A DNA stretch of 42,453 bases from an uncultured Spirochaetales bacterium (GTDB lineage: Bacteria > Spirochaetota > Spirochaetia > Sphaerochaetales > Sphaerochaetaceae): positions 1-42,453 of the forward strand of contig CASDXQ010000006.1 in assembly GCA_949285145.1 (NCBI GenBank). The letters are read 5' to 3'. The position numbers were made by a program, and so were the translations under genes. A model generated the notes under the pieces. It did no database searches. It saw nothing but the letters and a program-made list of their open reading frames with translations, and was not told the DNA's origin. Below, in pieces: positions 16,749-26,429 of this stretch. The first letter of the stretch is position 1, and the number at the start of each line of letters is the position of its first letter.

Positions 16749-18434
16749 TCATTCTGTCCTGGCAAATTGCATGGGATCAAAAGAGAAGCCTACTGAGACC
16801 TGAAGATTATTCCAGGGGTTGTTCTCAATATTGTTGTAGTTGATCCTGTACTGATATGTCATGCAGCATGTCATGGTGAAAGACGGATGCGGCATCCATT
16901 TCAAAGAAAGATCCGCAAGCAGGGTATGTTCAATTACACCTGTCAGGGCAAAATCATAGAAATGGTCTTTGTCATTGCCAGTCGACTGCGGATTCTGGTT
17001 CTGTCCTGCAGAATACTTTATTCCCCTGTCTCCGTGTGCTCTGTACATCAAAGCATAAGAGAAATCAATGCATCCGTCGTACATCAGATAATTTCCGCCA
17101 TAGGATACCGCTATTGTGTCAGGACCGTATTTATACCCTGAATAAGAAATGTCTGATTTATCTCCAAGATAATAGCCTAGAATGAAATCCTGATTCTCAC
17201 TATCTCCACCTTCCAGATAATTCAGATAAAGATAAGGGCTGGTATATACAGCCTCAAGATGATTTTCCCAGAAACCGTTCACTCCCGCATATACATGGCT
17301 TAAATTCACAAGACCTCCCATTGCATTCGGGAAGGCATTGCTGCCTGATGCTGCTTCATTCGGAAGCATGAACTGGTCAAGGACAAACTGTGCATGTATT
17401 CTCACTCCGGCTCCGGGGGCTGCCGACAATGTGAAGCTTGTGATGTTGTTTTGCCAGTAACCGGATGAAGAGCTGAAGCCGTTCCAGTTGTGGATGAACA
17501 TGAAAGGATTGAACATCCTGAGATCAACAGCAGTACACGTCTGGATGATGGCACCCTCATTCAGTGACACGGATACCCTGTCATTGAAATCAAAACTATA
17601 TGAATGCGTTATCCTGACCTGGTGTTTTCCATCAAATGACATCTCCCCTTCAAGGCTGTTGATGTCATCAGCATCATTTCTTTTCTTCTCCTGGTCAAAA
17701 TGCGTATAGGTGAAATCATATGAAAAGAAATCATCATAAAAGGAAAGCTTTGCAAAATCCTGATACTGGAAATTGTCCGCAACAAGCAGATTTCCCGTAT
17801 ATCCGCTGCCCATATTCAGCTTTCCCCTTCCGATATAGAAATTCATGAATGATGCACCAAGAGAAACCCCTGCTTCAAACGGCATCCGCCTCTGATAGCT
17901 CTCACCACTTCCTTCTATGAATATATTCTGGGAGAATGCTTCATCATACTGCCTGTCATAATATTTGATCTTATATGGAAAGCTCAGTATTCCATAAACA
18001 TATTCAGCCCACTCGAAATCAAAGTCAAGAGAGAGGAGAGAAAGCCTGTCTTTGTATCCTTCAAACCAGTCCTGTGCTTCAGCATGATCACCAGCCTTGA
18101 AATAAAGCTGGGGACTTATGACAGTATCCAGATCAAACATCATTGTCTGCGATCTGTATACAGCGGGCGGCAGTGCAACTGATGAGAGGACATCGTCATA
18201 TACCCTCTTCACTCTGACAGGCAATGCGGTGCTGTCTATATCTGAAAGTGTCTTTTCAAGTGCACTTCCTGTAACCGGCGTGACTTCATGCGGCCCCGTG
18301 ATATTGGAAACCTGAGCCAAGTATCTCACCATTTTATACTGTATGTCATCATGGTTATATGTTTTCTGACCTGCAGAAAGCGGAATGACACAGATCAGCA
18401 TGATCAGAACTGACAAAATTATTTTCCTGTTCAC
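16749..18434 (-). CDS. Capsule assembly Wzi-like outer-membrane barrel 1
   Basis: The 561-residue precursor starts at a GTG (GGAG 7 bases upstream) and has a signal peptide (VNRKIILSVLIMLICVIPLS). The long body is rich in aromatic, beta-strand-forming repeats, with GYKYGPDTIAVSYGG near the end and a terminal SVGFSFDPMQF strand. It matches the capsule assembly Wzi family, barrels that anchor polysaccharide at the cell surface. It is a paralog of the protein at 21673-23469: both share a K-T-Y start, an ITGP/IGPS segment and the G-Y-x-Y-G-P-D-T-I motif. It follows the GT4 gene by 37 bases. Confidence 0.85.
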   Translation of the reverse strand: MNRKIILSVLIMLICVIPLSAGQKTYNHDDIQYKMVRYLAQVSNITGPHEVTPVTGSALEKTLSDIDSTALPVRVKRVYDDVLSSVALPPAVYRSQTMMFDLDTVISPQLYFKAGDHAEAQDWFEGYKDRLSLLSLDFDFEWAEYVYGILSFPYKIKYYDRQYDEAFSQNIFIEGSGESYQRRMPFEAGVSLGASFMNFYIGRGKLNMGSGYTGNLLVADNFQYQDFAKLSFYDDFFSYDFTYTHFDQEKKRNDADDINSLEGEMSFDGKHQVRITHSYSFDFNDRVSVSLNEGAIIQTCTAVDLRMFNPFMFIHNWNGFSSSSGYWQNNITSFTLSAAPGAGVRIHAQFVLDQFMLPNEAASGSNAFPNAMGGLVNLSHVYAGVNGFWENHLEAVYTSPYLYLNYLEGGDSENQDFILGYYLGDKSDISYSGYKYGPDTIAVSYGGNYLMYDGCIDFSYALMYRAHGDRGIKYSAGQNQNPQSTGNDKDHFYDFALTGVIEHTLLADLSLKWMPHPSFTMTCCMTYQYRINYNNIENNPWNNLQVSVGFSFDPMQFARTE

Positions 18435-18471
18435 ACAATTTCTCCAGACATGAAAAATACAGCAGGACAGA

Positions 18472-19635
18472 TCAGACCGTCTGCTGCTTTTCCCTTGCAG
18501 CTCTGCTGAAAACTTCAAGCAGATTCGATGCAAAGTTTTCAAGAGAGTACTTATCAACACTTTTCAGCGCAGCTTTCCCCATTCCGGTTCTCATCTCCTC
18601 ATCATCAATCAAAGGTATGAGTGCTGCCTTGAACTCCTCATCAGTTGTGAAATCAAAGCCGTTCACCCCCGGAATCAGGGACATATCAAGCGCAGAGTCT
18701 CTTCTGCATACTATGGGAAGTGAACAGGCAAGAGCCTCAATATATGTCAGTCCCTGAATTTCACTCATGGAGCTACTTATATAGATATCTCCGGCTTTGT
18801 AATATTTCCACACCTCGCTCATTGCAACATTTCCCGCGAACCTCACGCAGCCGGAAAGCCCAAGATCAGCAGCCATCTGCTCAAGGATTTCCTTCTGATT
18901 TCCGTCCCCCACAATCAGCAGCTTCACTGCCGGCCTGTCATTGATCAGGGATCTGAAATGAGTGATGCTTTCGCCGACATTCTTTTCCTCGCTCAGCCTG
19001 CAGACAGAAACAAGAACGACATCATCAGGGGAAAAACCGTATTCAGCACGTATGCGGTTTCTCTCATCCGCTTCCAGAACTTTCTCAAGATGTGCAAGAT
19101 CAAGCCCTACAGGAATGATTTTCATCGGGTTTTTCACATCATATCGAGAAAGCAGTTCATAAACTTTGCCTGTCGGACAGATTATGAAATCGGCTTTACT
19201 GAGGATTTTCGGAATAAAAGTGCTTGTGGCCCATTTCCATACACGTGTGCTCTTCGTGAAATGCACGCCGTATGAATCAAAATCAGTATGGCAGGTATGG
19301 ATCAGCGGAATATGAAGCTTCCGTGCAGTCTTTTTTGCATAGACCATTGTGAAAAATTCACATTGTGAATGAACTATGTCAGGCCTCCACTCATAAATAT
19401 CTTTCAGAAACGGATCATTGAATGCGATTGTCGCATACGAATCCTTATACAGCTGAGGAAAATTGCTCCGGATATAATATACACCGTCTTCATACCGGGA
19501 TTCGTTATCTTCATTGATAGTCAGTATGCGTACTTCATGGCCCTTGCTCTCAAGACACTTGCGCTCATTCAGAACAGCAGTCGTAACCCCGCACTGGAAA
19601 GGCAGATAAAACTCTGTCGTAATAAGTATCTTCAT
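18472..19635 (-). CDS. GT4 family glycosyltransferase, paralog 2
   Basis: The 387-residue enzyme has the same architecture as the GT4 at 4443: MKILITTEFYLPFQCGVTTA at the N-terminus, HTCHTDFDSYGVHF in the acceptor domain, CRLSEEKNVGES and the EX7E motif EIQGLTYIE (about 287-295) in the donor domain. It resembles diacylglycerol alpha-glycosyltransferases. I use the ATG at 19635, with GAGG 6 bases upstream. It lies in a minus-strand block with the GT2 gene upstream and the Wzi-like barrel downstream, so it likely builds the lipid-linked part of the glycan. Confidence 0.85.
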   Translation of the reverse strand: MKILITTEFYLPFQCGVTTAVLNERKCLESKGHEVRILTINEDNESRYEDGVYYIRSNFPQLYKDSYATIAFNDPFLKDIYEWRPDIVHSQCEFFTMVYAKKTARKLHIPLIHTCHTDFDSYGVHFTKSTRVWKWATSTFIPKILSKADFIICPTGKVYELLSRYDVKNPMKIIPVGLDLAHLEKVLEADERNRIRAEYGFSPDDVVLVSVCRLSEEKNVGESITHFRSLINDRPAVKLLIVGDGNQKEILEQMAADLGLSGCVRFAGNVAMSEVWKYYKAGDIYISSSMSEIQGLTYIEALACSLPIVCRRDSALDMSLIPGVNGFDFTTDEEFKAALIPLIDDEEMRTGMGKAALKSVDKYSLENFASNLLEVFSRAAREKQQTV

Positions 19636-19724
19636 CCATATCCTCTGTATTATCAAAGCTTAATCGAGATTATGATTAACAGCAAGCATATTTTTCTTCT
19701 GTCTCAGGCCGGAGAGAGACATTG

Positions 19725-20777
19725 TCATGACAGTACGAATTTTGCGATAAGCGGTCTGGCCAGTCTGATAAAAGACCCGATTCCCATAAGCAGTCCCAGC
19801 CGGCCTTTCATCAGACATGATACGATCAGGCTGCCGGGAAACTTCACCTCCCTCAGGCTGATCTGCCTCAGTGCGCACGCAAGAACCGGATCACTGCATA
19901 TCATGGAAACGGTTTCTTTCTTTTCTGCACCCGTTTTTGCGCTGATATAGAAAAACTCATTGTAATAGGCTGAAATGGCAAAAAAAGCCCGTTCATAACA
20001 TATTTGCCTGCGGTACCTCTCATCAGCAGAAAGCCCTTCCAGATATTCACATAAAAAAGAAGTTTCCCTGAATACATTTTCCTTGTAATTGTTCATTATC
20101 GAAGAACTGTTTGTAAGATAATTATAATAAGGCTTGTGAGGAAGCACGGAGACAGATGAGGCATTCATGATGACAGAAGCAGACAATGCAAGATCCTCTC
20201 CTATTATGATTCTTTTTCCTTTCAGCGAAGCTGTACTGGAAATGAAAAGATCTCTTCTGAATACTTTTGTCCACACATTGGGAATTATATCCCTGTTTCC
20301 ATACAGATCATGCGTACAGAAAAGTTTTGTAATTATCCTGTCTTCAACCTCTTTCCTGCCATAGAGTCCGCTTTCCACCCTGTTCTCGATTCCAACCGGT
20401 CTCCGGTTATCAGGAAAGACACGGCGGGCATCAAAAAGAATGACATCAGGTCTGTTTTCCTCAAGTTCATGCGGAATGTCATAAAAGAAATCATCATTCA
20501 GGCTGTCATCCACATCCATGAAGTAAAGATACTCTCCTGATGCAACGACAACACCTTCAATACGCGATCCGGGCAACCCGATATTTTCTATATGAATGCC
20601 TCTGACTCTGGAATCAGTCAGCATCGCATTTTCAATGAGTTCCCACGTATTGTCTGTCGAGCCGTCATCAACCACGACAAGCTCCATTTCATCAGTCAGT
20701 CTTTCCCTGACAGATCTGATACATGACTCAACAAATTCTTCCCCGTTATAAACCGAAATAATTATAGAAAGCAGCAT
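19725..20777 (-). CDS. GT2 family glycosyltransferase
   Basis: The 350-residue protein opens with the GT-A fold GT2 signature (MLLSIIISVYNGEEFVESCI, then VVVDDGSTDNTWE, residues about 34-46) and the metal-binding FMDVDDS (about 84-90), the DxD equivalent. A C-terminal helical region follows. It transfers a sugar from a nucleotide sugar during surface-glycan assembly. I use the ATG at 20777, preceded by GGAAATA. It diverges from the LicD gene with 77 bases between them. Confidence 0.88.
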   Translation of the reverse strand: MLLSIIISVYNGEEFVESCIRSVRERLTDEMELVVVDDGSTDNTWELIENAMLTDSRVRGIHIENIGLPGSRIEGVVVASGEYLYFMDVDDSLNDDFFYDIPHELEENRPDVILFDARRVFPDNRRPVGIENRVESGLYGRKEVEDRIITKLFCTHDLYGNRDIIPNVWTKVFRRDLFISSTASLKGKRIIIGEDLALSASVIMNASSVSVLPHKPYYNYLTNSSSIMNNYKENVFRETSFLCEYLEGLSADERYRRQICYERAFFAISAYYNEFFYISAKTGAEKKETVSMICSDPVLACALRQISLREVKFPGSLIVSCLMKGRLGLLMGIGSFIRLARPLIAKFVLS

Positions 20778-20854
20778 TATTTCCAATCCTGTCTCAGTAA
20801 GAGTACAATGCAATCAAGCTTTATGAAAAGAGGATTTTATGTTATCGTGATCTC

Positions 20855-21676
20855 ATGGTTAAGATGTCTATTGCAGAAAGGCAGCAGGCCGGACTTGGAA
20901 TTCTTGCAGAAATAAAACGGGTGTGTGCTGATCTTGGCATAAATTTCTACCTTGCCTACGGGACTCTGCTCGGAGCTGTAAGGCACAAAGGCTATATTCC
21001 ATGGGATGATGATATCGACATATGGATGTTCCGCAATGACTATGAACTGTTTCTCAGCCGCTTTAATGAACTTTCCTGTGAGCAATATAAAGCATACTCA
21101 ACCCTGAACATTGAAAATTATCCTTATCTTATGCCGAAAATAATTGATACACATACTCATGTAAGGGAAAAGTTCTTCTCGGAATGTCCTTATCTGGGGG
21201 TATGGGTTGACCTGTTTCCTGTTGATTATCTTTCACAAGAAGGCAAAGAAAATACAGAAAAGCTTGTGAAACTCGAGCATAAGCGCTGGTGTTCTTTGTT
21301 CAGACAGTCAACAGCAGTCGGCAAAGCAAAGCTCATCGGATACAATTTTATCCAGACAGATACCAGGCTGTCCGATTTTTCCGTGAACCCTGCATATTAT
21401 GTCAATCTGATTCATGAAATGCACAGATGCACGGACTACCATGATGAAGTGAGAAGCCCAACAAGTGAAAACAGTTTCCGGTTGTTTTACGATACAAATG
21501 ATTTTGACAGCATCATCTATGCACCGTTCGAGAACCTTGAACTTCCTATCCCTTCCGGTTACGACAATCTGCTGAGAAAAGTCTATGGCAATTATATGCA
21601 ACTGCCCCCTGCAGCAAAAAGGAAATTCGATGGTCATCTTATATATGCATGCAAGAAGGATGAATATACAAAATGA
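20855..21676 (+). CDS. LicD family phosphotransferase 1
   Basis: The 273-residue protein has the LicD signature FYLAYGTLLGAVRHKGYIPW followed by DDDIDIW (residues about 31-57), holding the acidic residues of the nucleotidyltransferase-like fold. VWVDLFPVDYL follows at about 115-125. LicD enzymes, and the related fukutin/FKRP proteins, move phosphocholine or phosphoribitol from CDP-linked donors to glycans. The nearby TarI-like gene could supply such a donor. No Shine-Dalgarno is seen; TATCGT lies 6 bases before the ATG. Its stop overlaps the Wzi-like 2 start (ATGA). Confidence 0.9.
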   Translation: MVKMSIAERQQAGLGILAEIKRVCADLGINFYLAYGTLLGAVRHKGYIPWDDDIDIWMFRNDYELFLSRFNELSCEQYKAYSTLNIENYPYLMPKIIDTHTHVREKFFSECPYLGVWVDLFPVDYLSQEGKENTEKLVKLEHKRWCSLFRQSTAVGKAKLIGYNFIQTDTRLSDFSVNPAYYVNLIHEMHRCTDYHDEVRSPTSENSFRLFYDTNDFDSIIYAPFENLELPIPSGYDNLLRKVYGNYMQLPPAAKRKFDGHLIYACKKDEYTK

Positions 21677-23469
21677 AAAGATTTCTGATTTGCTTTCTGA
21701 TCTTCACTTCCGCCGTATGCCAGCTGTTCTCTTCCAACCTTCAGAAAACATACACTGTGAATGACGAAATATATAAAAGAGTTGACCGGCTTACACGGGA
21801 AGCCGGGGTAATAGGGCCTTCGAGCTTTTCCCCAATGCCCGGCAGAGTTCTTGAAATGGCATTAGAAAGAATAGATAAAGCAAACCTCACTGCAGGACAG
21901 AGAAAAGAATATGATTATTTATACAGAGAAATAATAAATAATGAAGAGAACAATGCCATATTCTATTCAGATGATTTCGGATTTGATTTAGGTCTCGGTG
22001 CCAATCTGCAAGTCAACCTCGAAGACTATGACAAGTTTGAGTATAGAAGCCAGAAAACAGATCATAGAAACGATAATATGATTCCATATAGGTATCAGGA
22101 TGCGCTTTTCACTCTGTACCCTAAACTGTATTTCGGCCCATACTTTTTCACTGAAGCAAAAGTCGAAGTCAAAAACAATAACAACAGGAATTATGAAAGT
22201 TCGCTTGGGTGGCTTATTACCAGAGCAAATGGGACAATGGCCGTATTCGGAAACGGATATGCGAATGCACTGGCGCCGGAAATCCCATATAGAGCAGGAC
22301 TTTCAGCCGGCAATGATTATTTCAACCTGATTTTAGGGCGGTACCCGCACAGTATAGGAAGCGGAATCACTGGGAATCTCGGTGTTGGTGATAACTTCCT
22401 ATATCAGGAGATATCAAACATTTCACTTATCAGTAATTACTTCACTTATAACATATCCATTACTCGCTTCGACCAGATGAATACGGACAAAAATGGAAAA
22501 ACATACATGTCCAGAAGCGAGTTTGACGGAATGCAACAATACCGTGTCGTGCACAGATTTGATCTGAATCTTTTCAACAGGATTCGCTTTGCAGTTGATT
22601 TGTCAACGATTTACAATTCACACTACGGATTTGACTTGCGGTTTCTTTATCCATTTGTAATAGCCCACAATTATTTCAATTACACAAATGAGATTGAGAA
22701 AACATATTTTGATGAAGCCAACAATCTGATTACATTTCATCTTGAGTTCATACCTGTAAAAGGACTATCCGTCAATGCGCAATTTGTACTTGACCAGTTT
22801 CAGGTATACTTTGAAGACAAAACAAGCGTTCCCTCAGCATGGGGAGGACTTATAAATATGAAATATACAGCTCCACTCAAAGAAGCAGGACACCTGGACA
22901 GCTGGATTGAGTTTGTTTACACCAATCCGTTCCTGTATCTCAACGGCAAGCAGGATGACAAAGGAAATATTGATTATAACCTTGATTATATTGTGGGATA
23001 TCATACAAGGCACGTTCCTGAATACGGATATTCAGGATATCAGTATGGTCCTGATACCATTCTTTTTGCACTGGGTTTTGAATATACAGACAATTCAGGC
23101 TGGGATATAGGGTTGAAAACCATGTTCCGGGTTCAGGGGCGGAACAGGCTCAGTCACCAGTTTTATTATAACAGCCAGAATGGCGAACGATATACTTATA
23201 TTGATATGTCAGATTCGGTTATCACAAAGAGCCCGGAAGGCTATGACAAAATAAAGACTCCAACAGGCGGATGGGAGAATGCGGAATACCTGATTCAGCC
23301 GATTATATATGGAAGCTATAGATTTGACGATACAAATCTTGAAATATATGCATCTTCAGCATTCAGCACATACATCAACTATAACTTCAGCCAGGATACC
23401 CAATTCCTGCCCCAGCTATCCATTGGAATCAAATGGACTGGAATAAACACCTCATGGTTTGAAAACTGA
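21673..23469 (+). CDS. Capsule assembly Wzi-like outer-membrane barrel 2
   Basis: The 598-residue precursor has a signal peptide (MKRFLICFLIFTSAVCQLFS) and an aromatic-rich beta-barrel body of the Wzi capsule-attachment type. The motif YSGYQYGPDTILFALG is at about 454-469, and LSIGIKWTGI forms the closing strand. It is coupled to LicD 1 by a four-base overlap, tying phosphoryl decoration to surface display. It is a paralog of the barrel at 16749-18434. It converges on the O-antigen ligase gene with a 5-base gap. Confidence 0.85.
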   Translation: MKRFLICFLIFTSAVCQLFSSNLQKTYTVNDEIYKRVDRLTREAGVIGPSSFSPMPGRVLEMALERIDKANLTAGQRKEYDYLYREIINNEENNAIFYSDDFGFDLGLGANLQVNLEDYDKFEYRSQKTDHRNDNMIPYRYQDALFTLYPKLYFGPYFFTEAKVEVKNNNNRNYESSLGWLITRANGTMAVFGNGYANALAPEIPYRAGLSAGNDYFNLILGRYPHSIGSGITGNLGVGDNFLYQEISNISLISNYFTYNISITRFDQMNTDKNGKTYMSRSEFDGMQQYRVVHRFDLNLFNRIRFAVDLSTIYNSHYGFDLRFLYPFVIAHNYFNYTNEIEKTYFDEANNLITFHLEFIPVKGLSVNAQFVLDQFQVYFEDKTSVPSAWGGLINMKYTAPLKEAGHLDSWIEFVYTNPFLYLNGKQDDKGNIDYNLDYIVGYHTRHVPEYGYSGYQYGPDTILFALGFEYTDNSGWDIGLKTMFRVQGRNRLSHQFYYNSQNGERYTYIDMSDSVITKSPEGYDKIKTPTGGWENAEYLIQPIIYGSYRFDDTNLEIYASSAFSTYINYNFSQDTQFLPQLSIGIKWTGINTSWFEN

Positions 23470-23474
23470 TGAGA

Positions 23475-24773
23475 TCAATCATCCGGTTTTGTCTTTCCAT
23501 CAGGTGCATATTTACTGATCAGATAAATCATATAACTTGTGATGATTATGAAAAAAACATTGCCAGAACCATAGCCACTAAGGAATATGTACACATCGAA
23601 CAAATGCTGAACAAGCATTCCTACAAGCATCGAGAAACAGAAACAAAACAGTACAATATCCTGCTTTTCAAAATCCAGATTTTTGCTTTTCTTTATGAGT
23701 TTTAATGAAAACCATATCAATGATACAATAAAAACAAGGAAAAAAGCCAAAGACGGCAATCCGTATCTGGCGAATAAGTCTATATACAGATTATGAGCCA
23801 TTGTAACCGTAGCATACTGTTCAGAAAGATACGAATAAGAATTTCCAAACAGAGGAGAATCAAATCCAGCATTTATCCCTTTCACAAACAAATTTAATCT
23901 ATTGGATGAAAGCTTGTTAAGCATTTGATACCCATTTAATGAAGTATCAACACCTCTTGATAATGTAATTAATAAAATTCCACATATTCCTATCAGGGAA
24001 ATCACTATCAAACTACCCCAAAAAATTTTTCGAGAATATTTTCTGTTAACATAGATAAGAAATAAAATTAAATATGAGGTTAAAAGAAAAATCTGAGCAT
24101 TCCTGCAACCAGTCATAACTAAAATGACAACATCGAACAGCAAACAGAATATTGCAAAAATCTTTCTACTTCTTTTTTTTTCATTGATACACATAAAGCT
24201 TGCCCAGAAAATTGCCATAGATGAAAAATATGCAAGTCTGTTGGGGTTTTCCGAAATACCGCTGAGCCTCACAGCACCATTTAAAATTCCGCCGAATCCT
24301 TCTGTAGAGGCTTGTATTATGACCAGCACAATATTCCATAGAGTGGAACACACAAGAAAACTATAAATCGTAATTAAAACTTCATTACGCCGCTGTTCAA
24401 ACTGCAGATCTGTACGGGGGAGGCCGAAGGCAAGAAAATTTATGAATATCATGCAGACCACACTCAATGCATAAAAAGAATCTCCGCGGTCGACAACCAG
24501 ATAAGATAATAAATTATACAAGGCAAAACAGATGAACGGTATGATTATCAGCCGTTTTCCCTGTTTCAACCGTCCCATAAAAACATTGAAAACAGCCAGC
24601 AATGAAGCATAAATGGTAATAAAAACCTGTGTGAAAGGCTGAATATTATGCTGGTAAAAGGGACTTGTCCATAATATTGAATTGACAATATATATAACCA
24701 TTATCGGCAACATGCTGTTTAAAAAATATATGTTGCCAAGTTTATCCTTAATACTGCGTATATTCATACTCAT
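23475..24773 (-). CDS. O-antigen ligase/polymerase family protein
   Basis: The 432-residue protein has roughly 10-12 membrane segments and a large periplasmic loop (residues about 275-320, with GINAGFDSPLFGNSYSYL and TMAHNLYIDLFARYG). The NxxL-type AHNLYIDLFARYGL stretch is typical of WaaL/Wzy-like O-antigen ligase-polymerases. It would polymerise lipid-linked glycan repeats or transfer the chain at the outer face of the inner membrane. Two starts are possible: ATG 24773 (TATGAT 7 bases upstream) and ATG 24767 (AAGG 7 bases upstream). It is the last gene of the MMPL-flippase-LicD-GTD run. Confidence 0.85.
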   Translation of the reverse strand: MSMNIRSIKDKLGNIYFLNSMLPIMVIYIVNSILWTSPFYQHNIQPFTQVFITIYASLLAVFNVFMGRLKQGKRLIIIPFICFALYNLLSYLVVDRGDSFYALSVVCMIFINFLAFGLPRTDLQFEQRRNEVLITIYSFLVCSTLWNIVLVIIQASTEGFGGILNGAVRLSGISENPNRLAYFSSMAIFWASFMCINEKKRSRKIFAIFCLLFDVVILVMTGCRNAQIFLLTSYLILFLIYVNRKYSRKIFWGSLIVISLIGICGILLITLSRGVDTSLNGYQMLNKLSSNRLNLFVKGINAGFDSPLFGNSYSYLSEQYATVTMAHNLYIDLFARYGLPSLAFFLVFIVSLIWFSLKLIKKSKNLDFEKQDIVLFCFCFSMLVGMLVQHLFDVYIFLSGYGSGNVFFIIITSYMIYLISKYAPDGKTKPDD

Positions 24774-24781
24774 ACCTTAAA

Positions 24782-25600
24782 TCATAACCCCACTCTCGCT
24801 ATTATCTGTGATTCATAGTCACCAAGCTCTCCGACTTCCCGGAAAGTATTATTCCCCCCTGCTTCATTGACATATTTCCCGGGAATGGCGACCTTGCCAT
24901 CGCTTCTGAGCTTAAACCATTCATACTCTATATCCATATGCCCCAGATCATATGACATGAAGCCAGCTTTGAACAGCCGGTAAGAAAGGATACTGGCAGT
25001 TGGCCCCAGCGCAAGAACGAATATGACCGATTTATCCTGCCTGACAGCTTCGTCAAAAATCCTGTCAATGACTGAGAAGGCATTATGAGTAGGACAGATG
25101 ATCCTTTTTACTGTCTGAGCACAGTCAAGAAGGTCATTATTGCACCCCAGTCTTGTTTTATCGCCCTCTATGATGACAACGTCTTTGTTCTCCCACAGCT
25201 TTTTCAGAAGTTCGAAGGATTTCACGGCTTTCTCAACATCGAGAAAAGACATCCACGGACGTGAGATAAAAGCATCCCCATATATTTTTCTTTTATCTTT
25301 CACATAGTATTTCCACAGAGGCTTTGTCCACAGCAGCTGCTCGCGATACCATTTTCTGGAATCAGGCTTAAGGCCGTCCAGTGTGACAAGCTGATGAGGA
25401 AGACATACGAGAAAACCTTCATCTTTTACATTCACGACTTCTATCAGCTGTTTCTTGAGGTTTTTGTCATGTTTTTGAAACCCTTCACGGCCAAACCACA
25501 TTTGCATCAGCTCCCCATCACCGAAGCGTGCAATTGACACCTTGTTTTCCAATATGTATTCAAGTGTCTCAATCCTATCCATGATTCTGAATTTTGCCAT
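24782..25600 (-). CDS. GT-D fold glycosyltransferase (DUF1792 family)
   Basis: The 272-residue protein has the hallmark SIARFGDGELMQMWFG near the start (residues about 22-37), matching the GT-D/DUF1792 family first described for a streptococcal serine-rich-repeat glycan enzyme. FVLALGPTAS (about 190-199) follows. It should add a hexose during glycan assembly. The start follows the LicD 2 stop directly (TGATATG), which argues for the ATG at 25600 rather than the longer frame that overlaps LicD 2. It lies 8 bases upstream of the ligase. Confidence 0.85.
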   Translation of the reverse strand: MAKFRIMDRIETLEYILENKVSIARFGDGELMQMWFGREGFQKHDKNLKKQLIEVVNVKDEGFLVCLPHQLVTLDGLKPDSRKWYREQLLWTKPLWKYYVKDKRKIYGDAFISRPWMSFLDVEKAVKSFELLKKLWENKDVVIIEGDKTRLGCNNDLLDCAQTVKRIICPTHNAFSVIDRIFDEAVRQDKSVIFVLALGPTASILSYRLFKAGFMSYDLGHMDIEYEWFKLRSDGKVAIPGKYVNEAGGNNTFREVGELGDYESQIIARVGL

Positions 25601-25601
25601 A

Positions 25602-26429
25602 TCAGTCCACCCACCTTGCGTAAGCAATATGCTGCTTGATTCTTCTGTGTCTTTCATCAGGAGGAGTCTGCCAGTCTCCATATATTGTCTCAAGAATTTC
25701 TCTCCATCCTGATGGAATCAGATATTCCCTGTTCTCATATTCATGCTTTTCCGCTTTATCAAACCAGAGCGATGAAAAACTGAAGCTTCCGTGCAGAAGA
25801 TGATCGACAGGCATGAGGAATTCTCCTTCATCATAACTGCCCATTTCACTGTAAAGCATCTTTGTATATCCGGCAGGCCTGCGTATGATCGCTTTCAATG
25901 CCCCTTCACCTCTGTTATGGAATATCATACGCAGTATGTCGCATTTGCTGAAAAAACACATATATCGGAACTGTGCTGCCCTGCGGCACAGTTCTGCAGC
26001 GTGCATTTTCTGCCTGAGCCCGTTTTCCCATACAGCACTAGGAATATTATTCAAACAGAACACATCCACCCATATTCCAAGATCCTTCACACGTTTTCTG
26101 AACCACCGTTCGCGCACTTCGGTTTTAAGATAAACAACCTTCGGTACAAAAAAAGGGTAATTCTCATCATTCTGCCACGAAATAAGTCTGAAATCCGGCT
26201 TGCAGAGAGAATTGAACTTTTCCATGAAAAGACGGAAATCATCTCTCTTCATCCAGATATCGACGTCATCATCCCAGGGAATGAAACCGTTATGCCTTAT
26301 TGCACCGAGCAGAGTACCGTATGCAAGAAAATATTCAATACTAAGCATCTGCGACACTCTTGAAATCTCATCAAGTATAATAAGTCCCGCATTCTTTCTT
26401 TCTGCTTCGCTAAGAATTTTTCTCTCCAT
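25602..26429 (-). CDS. LicD family phosphotransferase 2
   Basis: The 275-residue protein repeats the LicD signature (YFLAYGTLLGAIRHNGFIPW, then DDDVDIW, residues about 32-58) and IWVDVFCLNNIPS at about 118-130. It is a paralog of the LicD at 20855 but has a longer middle part with many arginines. I use the ATG at 26429, with GGAAG 7 bases upstream inside the flippase gene; the genes overlap by 20 bases. It probably transfers a phosphoryl-linked group from a CDP donor to the glycan flipped by the neighbouring protein. Confidence 0.9.
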   Translation of the reverse strand: MERKILSEAERKNAGLIILDEISRVSQMLSIEYFLAYGTLLGAIRHNGFIPWDDDVDIWMKRDDFRLFMEKFNSLCKPDFRLISWQNDENYPFFVPKVVYLKTEVRERWFRKRVKDLGIWVDVFCLNNIPSAVWENGLRQKMHAAELCRRAAQFRYMCFFSKCDILRMIFHNRGEGALKAIIRRPAGYTKMLYSEMGSYDEGEFLMPVDHLLHGSFSFSSLWFDKAEKHEYENREYLIPSGWREILETIYGDWQTPPDERHRRIKQHIAYARWVD

